A DNA stretch of 7,980 nucleotides from Sporomusaceae bacterium (GTDB lineage: Bacteria; Bacillota_C; Negativicutes; Sporomusales_B; UBA7701), in assembly GCA_022839045.1 (NCBI GenBank), contig JALHDI010000146.1, forward strand, positions 1-7,980. The letters run 5' to 3'. This document shows, one piece after another, positions 1-6,193 of this stretch. Made by a program: the position numbers and the translations under genes. Below the pieces are notes generated by a model. The model was given only the letters and a program-made list of their open reading frames with translations. It was not told the DNA's origin and did not search any database. The stretch's first letter is position 1, and each line of letters starts with the position of its first letter.

Positions 1-1652
1 ACGACCGGAACGGGGTGCCGCTTGTTTCTAACCGGCCGGGGTTCACCGTGACCATCGTGCCGATTTCCGGCCCCATCCCGGACGATGTCGTCGATAAGCT
101 GGCCGGCATCCTCGGCATGGACCCGGCGGAGATCAAGGCCAAGGTCGCCCAGCAGAAGGGCTCCTTCGATCCCATCCGCATCAAATCCGACATCGGCCCT
201 GACGTCGTCACCCGCATCGAGGAACGCCGCCGGGAGATGCCCGGCGTCGTTATCGAGATCCAGCCGGTCCGCAACTACATCAACAACGAGCTTGGCGCCC
301 ACGTCTTCGGCTATGTGAGCGAGATAAGCGAGGCCGAGCTCGAAAAACGCAAGGCCGACGGCTACAAGACGGGCGATATTGTCGGCAAGTTCGGGCTGGA
401 GAAGGTTTACGACAAGGAGATTCGCGGGGCCGCCGGCGGCGGCCAGGTGGAGGTTGACGTCAACGGCCGGGCTGTCCAGGTGCTGGGCAAGAAGGAGGCC
501 ATCCCGGGCAACAACCTGGTTACGACCATCGACTACCGCATCCAGAAAGCGGCCGAAAAGGCGATCGACGAGCATCTCGTTTTTCTGCAGACCAAGCTGG
601 GCAACCCCAACGCCAAGGCCGCGGCGGCGGTTGTCATGAACCCGCGGACGGGCGAGATACTGGCGATGGTCAGCCGGCCGGCCTTCAACCCCAACCTCTT
701 CAACGGCGGCATCTCCTCTAAGGACTGGAAGGTGATCAACGAAAACCCCTTCCATCCCATGGACAACAGGGCCATTTCCGGCGAATACTCCCCCGGCTCG
801 ACCTTCAAGATCATCACCGGCGCGGCTGCGCTGGAGCTGGGCAAGGTGACGCCCGAGGAGAAGATCTTCGATTCCGGCACCCACTGGATCATCCCGAAGA
901 CCAACGCGATGGGCGAGGCTTTGGGCTGGATAGATTTCAAGGAAGCGCTGACCAAGTCCGACAACGTATATTTCTATGAAATGGGCAACCGCCTGGGCAT
1001 CGACAACCTGGAGCAATACGCCCGCATGTTCGGCCTCGGCGCCTTCACCGGCATCAACCTGCCGGGCGAGTCCGACGGCCTGGTTGCCAATCGCCGTTAT
1101 AAAGAGAAGGTCTACGGCGAGGACTGGTACTTATCGGAAACGTTCGACGCCGCCATCGGCCAGGGCTTCCAGCTGGCGACGCCGCTGCAGATGGCCGTGG
1201 TCATGAGCCAGGTGGCCAACGGCGGCCACCGCTACCGCCCCTATCTCGTGAGCAAGATCGTTTCTCCCGGCGGCGAAGTCGTCAAGCAGTTCGCTCCGGA
1301 GGAGACGGGCAACATCAAGATATCGGACCGCACCCTCAACCTGATCCGCGAGGCTCTGCACGACGTAGGCCGTGAAGGCGGCACCGCCGGCTATATCTTC
1401 ACCGACTTCCCCATTTCGATGGCCAGTAAGACGGGTACGGCCGAGAATTCCCACGGCGACGACCACGGCTGGTTCGTGGCCTACGCGCCCTATGAGGACC
1501 CGCGCGTCGTCGTCGCGGTCATCGTCGAGCAGGGCGGCTTCGGATCGGACGCCGCGGCGCCGATCGCCAGGAAGATCTTCGAGGCGGCGTTCAACCTGAC
1601 CCAAAAGCCGGACGAGAGCGGGAGGGTATATAAGCCGAAAACGGCGTTGTAA
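1..1652 (+). CDS. mrdA: Penicillin-binding protein 2 (peptidoglycan D,D-transpeptidase), 5' truncated
   Basis: Class B penicillin-binding protein that cross-links peptide stems of new glycan during cell elongation, working with RodA outside the membrane. The frame is open from the window edge (first full codon at nt 3, reading DRNGVPLVSNRPGF, the usual sequence just after the membrane anchor). The GTG at 15 is therefore an internal codon, and roughly 50-70 N-terminal residues (cytoplasmic tail and transmembrane helix) lie upstream. Counting from nt 15, the PBP-dimerisation domain covers about residues 1-165 and the transpeptidase domain about 195-530. All three active-site motifs are present: SxxK as S262-T-F-K265 (nucleophile Ser262, nt 798-800), SDN at 315-317 and KTG at 472-474. 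The gene ends in TAA followed by a strong terminator. It looks intact apart from the window truncation. Being upstream of min genes and rodA fits an mre/mrd/min elongation-division cluster. Family assignment is very secure; PBP2 rather than SpoVD/PBP3 is supported by the nearby rodA. Confidence 0.95.
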   Translation, partial: DRNGVPLVSNRPGFTVTIVPISGPIPDDVVDKLAGILGMDPAEIKAKVAQQKGSFDPIRIKSDIGPDVVTRIEERRREMPGVVIEIQPVRNYINNELGAHVFGYVSEISEAELEKRKADGYKTGDIVGKFGLEKVYDKEIRGAAGGGQVEVDVNGRAVQVLGKKEAIPGNNLVTTIDYRIQKAAEKAIDEHLVFLQTKLGNPNAKAAAAVVMNPRTGEILAMVSRPAFNPNLFNGGISSKDWKVINENPFHPMDNRAISGEYSPGSTFKIITGAAALELGKVTPEEKIFDSGTHWIIPKTNAMGEALGWIDFKEALTKSDNVYFYEMGNRLGIDNLEQYARMFGLGAFTGINLPGESDGLVANRRYKEKVYGEDWYLSETFDAAIGQGFQLATPLQMAVVMSQVANGGHRYRPYLVSKIVSPGGEVVKQFAPEETGNIKISDRTLNLIREALHDVGREGGTAGYIFTDFPISMASKTGTAENSHGDDHGWFVAYAPYEDPRVVVAVIVEQGGFGSDAAAPIARKIFEAAFNLTQKPDESGRVYKPKTAL

Positions 1653-1669
1653 ATCATATAGGTAACGAA

Positions 1670-1704
1670 AAGACCCGGGAATATATCCCGGGTCTTAGTT
1701 TTTT
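1670..1704 (+). terminator. Intrinsic terminator of mrdA
   Basis: A perfect 11-bp stem (AAGACCCGGGA at 1670-1680 pairing with 1686-1696) closes a 5-nt ATATA loop and is followed by AG and six T (1699-1704). It begins 17 nt after the mrdA stop. Its T-tract overlaps the stop codon of the convergent oxidoreductase gene (TAA, complement of 1703-1705). Read on the minus strand, the same stem is followed by only a short T run, so it may also end the opposing transcript, less efficiently. Confidence 0.92.
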
Positions 1705-3715
1705 ACCCCGCCCTTACGTCAACCTTCGTGTCGTAGAAGGTGCTGCCGGCGGCGCGGTCGGTGAGGCGCTGGGAGGTGAGGGCGTTGACGGTGCGGTCGC
1801 CAGGGGCGTCTTTGGTCCACCACACGCCTTCGGCCACCGCGACCCCGGCCGGGACGCCGGGCGTCACGCCGAGGACGAAGGCGACCTCGCCACGGCTGTT
1901 GAAGGCCGTCACCCGCTGGCCGTCGGCCAGGCCCCGCACGGCGGCGTCGGCCGGGTTGAGCTTGAGGGTCATGGCCTGGCCGGTCAAAAGATCGGGGCGT
2001 TCGCAGAAGGAGGAGTTGAGCATTATCGGGGTGGGGGCGGTCATCAGCCACAGGGGGGCGTCGTCGCCGTGGGGCGGGAGGTAGCGCGGCAGCGGCTCGG
2101 GGTCGGCCGGGTTGAGCAGCTCGATCTTGCCCGAGGGAGTCTTGAAGGTCAGCTTGGCGTCCGCCGGCAGCGGCAGTTCCACCGCCTTGCCGTCCCACAG
2201 ACCGGCGATGGCGGTGCCGGTCTGCGCCAGCCACGGCGTCGGCTTGGCCAGCATTTCCTCGATGAGGTCGTCGGCGGTGCGGGCGAATACCCCGTCGGTA
2301 AAGCCCATGGCCGCGGCCAGCAACCGGAAGGCGTCCAGGTTGGCCTTCGCCTCGCCGACCGGTTCGATGACCGGGTAGGCGCGCTGGAGGCAGTAATGTC
2401 CGTAGGAGCGGTAGATGTCGCTGTGCTCGAGCGAGGTGGTGGCCGGCAGGACGATGTCGGCGTAGCGGGCGGTGTCGGTCATGAACCGCTCGTGGACGAC
2501 GGTGAACAGGTCCTCGCGGGCCAGGCCGGCCAGCACCTTGTTCTGGTCGGGGGTGACGGCGGCGGGATTGGAGTGGTATACGTACAGGCTCATGACCGGC
2601 GGGTCGCTAAGCTCGGTCAGGGCTGCGCCGAGTTTATTCATGTTGATGATGCGGGTGGGGGCGGTGACGAAATCTTCCCTGGTCACGGCCGCCGTGTCGA
2701 TGGCGCCGCCGGTGGCCAGGTTGCCGAGCAGGCCGCCGCCGCGCTTCGCCCATGCTCCCGCCAGGGCGGGCAGGCAGGTCACGGTCCTTACCGTCATCGA
2801 CCCGTTGCCGTAGCGGCACAGGCCGCTGCCGAGGCGGATGAGCGGCGCTTCGGCGGCGGCGTAGCCGCGGGCCAGTTCCTCGATGACGTCCGCCGGCAAC
2901 CCGGTGAGGGCGCTGACGGCTTCGGGCGGGTAGGAGGGGAGGATGCGGGCGGCGAACTCTTCGTAGCCGTGCACGTGTTTGGCGATGAACGCTTTATCGA
3001 CGAGACCGTCGCGGACCATGACGTGCATCATTCCCAGGGCGAGGGCGGCGTCGGCGCCCGGCCGGGTGAGGAAGACGCGGTCGGCGATGCGGGCGGTGGG
3101 CGTCTCGTAGGTGTCGATCAGCCAGACGCGGGCGCCGCGTTTTTTGGCTTCGCGCACGCTGTGGAGGAAATGGATGTTGGTGGCGACCGCGTTGAGGCTC
3201 CAGAGGATGATGAGGTCGCTGTCCATCGCCTCGTCGGGGTGTATGGCGAGGGTGTTGCCCATTACCGCTTTCCAGCCGGCGTCCTTGGAGGAGGAGCAGA
3301 TGGTCCGCTCCAGGCGCGAGGCCCCCAGGCGATGGAAGAAGGCATGGCCGACGTTGCGCTGGACGAGGCCCATGGTGCCGGCGTAAGAGTAGGGGAGGAT
3401 GGCTTCGGCGCCGTGGGCGGCGATGATCGCGCGCCAGCGCTCGGCGATGCGGTCGACGGCCTCCGGCCAGGAAATCGGCCGGAACTCGCCGGCGCCTTTA
3501 GGGCCGGTGCGCAGCAGAGGCCGGGTCAGGCGGTCCGGCGAGTGGACGGTTCGTTCGTAGTGGGCCATCTTCGGGCAGAGCGTGCCGCGGGTGAAGGGAT
3601 GGGCGGGATCGCCGGCCACGGCGGTCGCCCGGCCGCTTTCCACCGTAACCAGCAGGCCGCAGGTGTCAGGGCAGTCGTAGGGACAGACGGAGCGTTTGAT
3701 TTCGCTTGTTGCCAT
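1703..3715 (-). CDS. Molybdopterin-dependent oxidoreductase, DMSO reductase superfamily (BisC/COG0243-like)
   Basis: Predicted cytoplasmic molybdenum/tungsten bis-MGD enzyme of 670 aa; the substrate cannot be read from sequence. The N-terminus carries a [4Fe-4S] cluster motif CPYDCPDTC with C11, C15, C19 and a fourth Cys at 47 (LCPK). The Mo-ligand region is around 138-146 (TICSSSKDAG), with Cys140 or an adjacent Ser as the likely metal ligand. Cofactor-binding stretches include the Rossmann-like segment near 166-212, HSNPA at 381-385 and DIVLPATTSLEHSD at 420-433. The C-terminal molybdopterin-dinucleotide domain is about 555-668. No Tat signal precedes the cluster, so export is unlikely. No in-frame TGA interrupts it, so it is not a selenoprotein at the ligand. 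The start is supported by GGGAGG (complement of 3721-3726) 5-6 nt upstream. It stands alone, with no FeS-subunit or membrane-anchor gene in the window, so an electron partner must lie elsewhere. It is convergent with mrdA and divergent from the KTSC gene. Confidence 0.9.
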   Translation of the reverse strand: MATSEIKRSVCPYDCPDTCGLLVTVESGRATAVAGDPAHPFTRGTLCPKMAHYERTVHSPDRLTRPLLRTGPKGAGEFRPISWPEAVDRIAERWRAIIAAHGAEAILPYSYAGTMGLVQRNVGHAFFHRLGASRLERTICSSSKDAGWKAVMGNTLAIHPDEAMDSDLIILWSLNAVATNIHFLHSVREAKKRGARVWLIDTYETPTARIADRVFLTRPGADAALALGMMHVMVRDGLVDKAFIAKHVHGYEEFAARILPSYPPEAVSALTGLPADVIEELARGYAAAEAPLIRLGSGLCRYGNGSMTVRTVTCLPALAGAWAKRGGGLLGNLATGGAIDTAAVTREDFVTAPTRIINMNKLGAALTELSDPPVMSLYVYHSNPAAVTPDQNKVLAGLAREDLFTVVHERFMTDTARYADIVLPATTSLEHSDIYRSYGHYCLQRAYPVIEPVGEAKANLDAFRLLAAAMGFTDGVFARTADDLIEEMLAKPTPWLAQTGTAIAGLWDGKAVELPLPADAKLTFKTPSGKIELLNPADPEPLPRYLPPHGDDAPLWLMTAPTPIMLNSSFCERPDLLTGQAMTLKLNPADAAVRGLADGQRVTAFNSRGEVAFVLGVTPGVPAGVAVAEGVWWTKDAPGDRTVNALTSQRLTDRAAGSTFYDTKVDVRAG

Positions 3716-3750
3716 ATTTGCCTCCCGAAAAGGGTATTTTTGACACTTTT

Positions 3751-3779
3751 ATCTTACCATGTCCGGCCGGGCTGGACAA
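3751..3779 (-). promoter_or_regulatory. Sigma-A-like promoter of the molybdopterin oxidoreductase
   Basis: Read on the minus strand: -35 TTGTCC (complement of 3774-3779), a 17-nt spacer, and -10 TAAGAT (complement of 3751-3756). Each hexamer matches the consensus at 4 of 6 positions, at ideal spacing. The -10 lies about 35 nt upstream of the oxidoreductase ATG, leaving a short leader that contains the GGGAGG ribosome binding site. No operator-like repeat is evident around it. Confidence 0.6.
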
Positions 3780-3921
3780 TAAGCGCACCGGCGGGCGGGG
3801 CGGCCGGTTTTTCGCGATTATTTGCCGCAGGTGGGAGTTATTGGCAGGAGAAACGGCGTCGGGCGAGAAAAATCATATCAAGGCCCGCTGGGCCGGACGA
3901 CAAATGAAAGGCGGCATGCCC

Positions 3922-4137
3922 ATGCGCGGAACAACAGTGAAGTCCAACCTGCGTTCTGTCCGCTACGATGCCGAAACCAGGATTCTGGAGGTGGAGTTCC
4001 ACGCCGGCGGCCTGTGCGAGTACCGCGATGTTCCCCTCGTGGTTTACGAATCGCTCCTGACCGCCGCATCCCGCGACGAGTATTTCGAGAAGCACATCCG
4101 TTTCCGCTTCCGCCACCGCCATATCTTCAAGATTTAG
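3922..4137 (+). CDS. Small KTSC-domain protein
   Basis: Predicted 71-aa protein that is essentially one KTSC domain, a short fold named from the C-terminus of some lysyl-tRNA synthetases and common as stand-alone bacterial proteins of unknown function. Family-like features are V6-K-S-N-L near the start, Y15-D-A, L22-x-V-x-F, Y34-R-D-V-P, V41-Y-x-S-L-L, A49-S and EYFEKHIR at 53-60, with a basic RFRFRHRHIFK tail. The start is uncertain: ATG codons at 3904, 3916 and 3922 are in frame. I chose 3922 because AAGGCGG (3908-3914) sits 7 nt upstream and because domain homology begins right after it; 3904 would add six residues. The frame is open further upstream to 3706, but that stretch overlaps the divergent promoter and shows no homology. 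It lies about 100 nt upstream of minC on the same strand. No role can be stated. Confidence 0.75.
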   Translation: MRGTTVKSNLRSVRYDAETRILEVEFHAGGLCEYRDVPLVVYESLLTAASRDEYFEKHIRFRFRHRHIFKI

Positions 4138-4193
4138 CGGCGATTTCGGCCGGCATGTGAATAAATGGCAGGATTATCGGCGGTCGGCGCGAA

Positions 4194-4225
4194 TTTACTG
4201 AAAGGTAGCAGTGTTATGTTATATA
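4194..4225 (+). promoter_or_regulatory. Possible promoter for minCDE
   Basis: The 101-nt gap between the KTSC gene and minC contains TTTACT (4194-4199, 4/6 to a -35) and an AT-rich stretch with TATGTT (4215-4220, 15-nt spacing) or TGTTAT (4217-4222, 17-nt spacing) as a -10. Neither combination is strong. I see no terminator between the KTSC gene and minC, so read-through is also possible. Confidence 0.3.
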
Positions 4226-4238
4226 CGAGGGTGGTTTT

Positions 4239-4868
4239 GTGGCCGCAAAGGGCGAAGAGGTATCCTTCAAAGGAGTCAACGGCGAGGTGCAGCTTGTCCT
4301 GAACACGGACGACTTCGCCGCCGCCCTGGAGCGGTTGGCCGCTAAACTGGCCGCCGCCGACGAGTTTTTCCCCCGCGGCACGATGATGAAGCTGCCGCCC
4401 GCGCTCAGGCTGACCGGCGACGAAAAGCGGCAGCTTGCCGCGGTGCTGGGCGAATTCGGGCTGGTCTGCGCGCCGGACGGGCCCGGGGACCGCGACGGGA
4501 CGGAGGACGCCCCGGCCGCCGTTGAGCGGGAAGGCTACGAGATAAACGCCCTCGTCGTCGCCAGGACGCTCAGGAGCGGCCAGAAGATCGTCCATCCGGG
4601 ATCGGTGGTGGTCATCGGCGACGTCAACCCCGGCGCTCAGGTGATCGCCGGCCGGGACATCATCATCCTCGGCGCCTGCCGGGGGGTGGCCCACGCCGGC
4701 GCGTACGGCGACGAGACGGCCACCATCACCGCCAACAGGATCGTTGCCACCCAACTGCGCATCGCCGGGCTGATCGCCAGGGCGCCCGACGAGTTGGACA
4801 AGCCGTCTTGCATCGAGACGGCCCGTATAAAGGAAGGCAGCGTTGTCATCGAGCCAGCCAACAGATAG
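4239..4868 (+). CDS. minC: Septum site-determining protein MinC
   Basis: Inhibitor of FtsZ ring assembly, recruited to the polar membrane by MinD. The 209-aa length is normal. An N-terminal FtsZ-antagonist domain (about 1-75) is followed by a charged, Gly/Asp-rich linker (about 78-98). The C-terminal beta-helix domain (about 100-207) mediates dimerisation and MinD binding. The diagnostic RTLRSGQ motif (RSGQ at 112-115, the MinD-contact surface) is present, followed by GDVNPGAQVIAGRDIIILG (127-145), GVAHAGAYGD (149-158) and QLRIAGLIARAPD (172-184). Translation starts at GTG 4239, with GAGG (4227-4230) 8 nt upstream; no better in-frame start precedes it. The stop is 16 nt before the minD ATG, and the minD ribosome binding site lies in that gap, so the two are almost certainly cotranscribed. 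The gene itself looks intact although its partner minD is disrupted. Confidence 0.93.
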   Translation: MAAKGEEVSFKGVNGEVQLVLNTDDFAAALERLAAKLAAADEFFPRGTMMKLPPALRLTGDEKRQLAAVLGEFGLVCAPDGPGDRDGTEDAPAAVEREGYEINALVVARTLRSGQKIVHPGSVVVIGDVNPGAQVIAGRDIIILGACRGVAHAGAYGDETATITANRIVATQLRIAGLIARAPDELDKPSCIETARIKEGSVVIEPANR

Positions 4869-4884
4869 GGAGGAATCTTGGTAT

Positions 4885-5641
4885 ATGGGCGAAGTAATCG
4901 TAATCACCTCCGGCAAGGGCGGGGTAGGCAAGCAAGAAGGTCGTCCTTATCGACGCCGATATCGGCCTGAGGAACCTCGACGTGGTCATGGGGCTGGAAA
5001 ACCGGATCGTATACGACCTTGTCGACGTCACCGAAGGCAACTGCCGCCTCAAGCAGGCCCTCATCCGCGACAAGCGCTACGAGACGCTGTACCTCCTGCC
5101 GGCTGCCCAGACGCGGGACAAGACGGCGGTGAGCCCCGACCAGATGCAGAAACTGTGCAAGGATCTTGCCCAGGAGTTCGACTATGTCCTCATCGACTGC
5201 CCGGCAGGCATCGAGCAGGGCTTCAAGAACGCCATCGCCGGCGCCGACCGCGCCGTAATCGTAACGACCCCCGAGGTCTCGGCGGTACGCGATGCCGACC
5301 GCATCATCGGCCTGCTGGAGGCGGAGGGCAAGAGCAACCCCAAGCTGATCGTCAACCGCATCCGTCCGCACATGGTGAAGAAGGGCGACATGATGGACAT
5401 CGATGACATCATCGAGATTCTGGCCGTCGACCTTTTGGGCATCATCCCCGAGGACGAGTATATCGTCATCTCCACCAACCGGGGCGAGCCGGCCGTGGTC
5501 AACCCGGCCTCGGCAGCCAGCACGGCTTACAAGAACATCGTCCGGCGGATGATGGGCGAGAACGTGCCGCTGATGTCGATGGAGGCGGAGAGCGGCTTCT
5601 TCAGCAGACTGAAAAAAATCTTCGGCTTCAAGGAGGGATAA
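4885..5641 (+). pseudogene. minD: Septum site-determining ATPase MinD, disrupted by internal deletion and frameshift
   Basis: Membrane-associated, deviant Walker A ATPase that carries MinC to the membrane and is released by MinE. The ATG at 4885 is preceded by AGGGAGGA (4867-4874). It encodes MGEVIVITSGKGGVGK (signature Lys11, Walker Lys16; last codon 4930-4932), then the frame leaves the family. Normal MinD resumes at nt 4934 in another frame as KKVVLIDADIGLRNLDVVMG. It continues through the Walker B-like region YVLIDCPAGIE, the segment VSAVRDADRIIGLLE and the C-terminal amphipathic membrane-targeting helix GFFSRLKKIFGFKEG to TAA 5639-5641. Compared with Bacillus MinD, the 15 residues T-T-T-x-A-N to L-G after Lys16 are missing, a net loss of about 44 nt. 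The Mg-coordinating Thr17 and the following helix are gone. Restoring 15 residues gives about 266 aa, the usual length. As written it cannot make functional MinD; the product from the ATG would be an out-of-frame peptide ending at 5406. Assembly error is a real alternative. Confidence 0.9.
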
Positions 5642-5643
5642 GG

Positions 5644-5925
5644 GTGTTCGACCTGTTGCAGAAGCTATTCGGCAAGGAAACGTCCAAGTCCAAGGATATA
5701 GCCAAGGAAAGGCTGCGCCTCGTCCTCGTCCATGACAGGGTCAACGTGTCGCCGCAGTTCATGGAAGTGCTCAAGGAGGATATGATAAAAGTAATCTCCA
5801 ACTACATGGAGATCAACGAGAAGGATATGGAGGTCAATCTGACCCAGACCAACACCTCGCAGGTCGCGCTGGTGGCGAACATCCCAGTGAACAGGATGAA
5901 GCGCGGCGCGCTGCCAACAGAGTAG
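5644..5925 (+). CDS. minE: Cell division topological specificity factor MinE
   Basis: Stimulates MinD ATPase and displaces MinC, so that division inhibition is confined to the poles. The 93-aa length is typical. The N-terminal MFDLLQKLFGK is the amphipathic membrane-binding segment. KERLRLVLVHDR (21-32) is the MinD-contact region that changes between helix and strand. About 36-85 forms the topological-specificity domain, with FMEVLKEDMIKVISNYMEI (39-57) and the strand VALVANIPV (74-82). The start is GTG 5644, with an excellent AAGGAGGG (5630-5637) 6 nt upstream, inside the end of minD; only 2 nt separate the minD stop from this start, which implies translational coupling. The gene is intact. 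Its stop lies 2 nt before a palindromic repeat element. Confidence 0.95.
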   Translation: MFDLLQKLFGKETSKSKDIAKERLRLVLVHDRVNVSPQFMEVLKEDMIKVISNYMEINEKDMEVNLTQTNTSQVALVANIPVNRMKRGALPTE

Positions 5926-5927
5926 TT

Positions 5928-6108
5928 GAAAGCTGTTTAGAAAGCTCCAGATGCAAGGCGTCCCGAGGACGCGCCGCGACGCGTACTTGGGTCGTACGCT
6001 AGCAAGCGCCCGGAGGGGCTAAGTGCGCCGTTCTTAGCGCTTCAGCGCTTTAGAGCGGCGGCCTACCCCTAGCGGGTGCACCGCAGATGGACTTTATAAG
6101 CAGCTTTC
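5928..6108. repeat. 181-bp palindromic gene-free element (MITE- or REP-like)
   Basis: The ends form an imperfect inverted repeat. GAAAGCTG (5928-5935) is the exact complement of CAGCTTTC (6101-6108). Pairing continues inward through TTA, AAAG, TCCA and TGC against 6083-6099, broken by one G-A mismatch, one bulged C (5945) and a tandem G-A/A-G step (5950-5951 against 6086-6087). The interior holds further hairpins: GCGTCC-CGA-GGACGC (5958-5972), GCGTAC with GTACGC (5981-5999) and a double AGCGCT around 6036-6051. No open frame with a ribosome binding site is present. Base composition differs from both flanks, with AT-rich ends and a GC-rich core. No clear target-site duplication is visible. 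It is probably a dispersed non-autonomous repeat in this genome, but copy number cannot be seen from one window. A structured RNA is the alternative. Confidence 0.7.
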
Positions 6109-6129
6109 ATTCTGCGTATTCCTTCCAAC

Positions 6130-6158
6130 TGGACTGGGTACCTAAATACGGCTATAAT
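6130..6158 (+). promoter_or_regulatory. Sigma-A-like promoter of rodA
   Basis: A perfect -10 hexamer TATAAT (6153-6158) is preceded by a 17-nt spacer and a -35-like TGGACT (6130-6135, 4/6). The predicted transcription start is near 6165, giving a leader of about 30 nt before the rodA ATG at 6194. The promoter begins 21 nt after the palindromic element and so uncouples rodA from minCDE. Confidence 0.7.
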
Positions 6159-6193
6159 ATATAGGAATACACTCGGAAGGTTAGGGTAAACCC

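Noticed and set aside
15..17. GTG at 15 as the mrdA start codon
   Set aside because: The frame is open to the window edge and reads DRNG immediately before it, the conserved post-anchor sequence of PBP2; the true start lies upstream of the window.
3787..3812. Terminator-like hairpin ACCGGC/GCCGGT followed by five T upstream of the KTSC gene
   Set aside because: The stem is only 6 bp with a 10-nt G-rich loop, and no plus-strand gene lies upstream for it to terminate; a leader role for the KTSC gene is possible but unsupported.
2069..3907. Long plus-strand open frame (612 codons) opposite the oxidoreductase
   Set aside because: It is the antisense shadow of a high-GC gene: Gly/Ala/Val/Arg/Asp-rich with no recognisable domain, while the minus strand gives a full molybdopterin enzyme.
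4134..4931. Minus-strand open frame (265 codons) opposite minC
   Set aside because: Antisense shadow crossing the minC-minD junction with low-complexity composition; minC on the plus strand has clear family motifs.
4927..4940. Programmed ribosomal frameshifting in minD
   Set aside because: The junction GGC AAG CAA GAA has no slippery heptamer, and a frameshift would not replace the missing 15 residues of the P-loop and helix.
4982..5641. Shorter functional MinD starting at the internal GTG 4982
   Set aside because: That codon is the first Val of the conserved LRNLDVVMG segment, lacks its own ribosome binding site, and would omit the entire nucleotide-binding loop.
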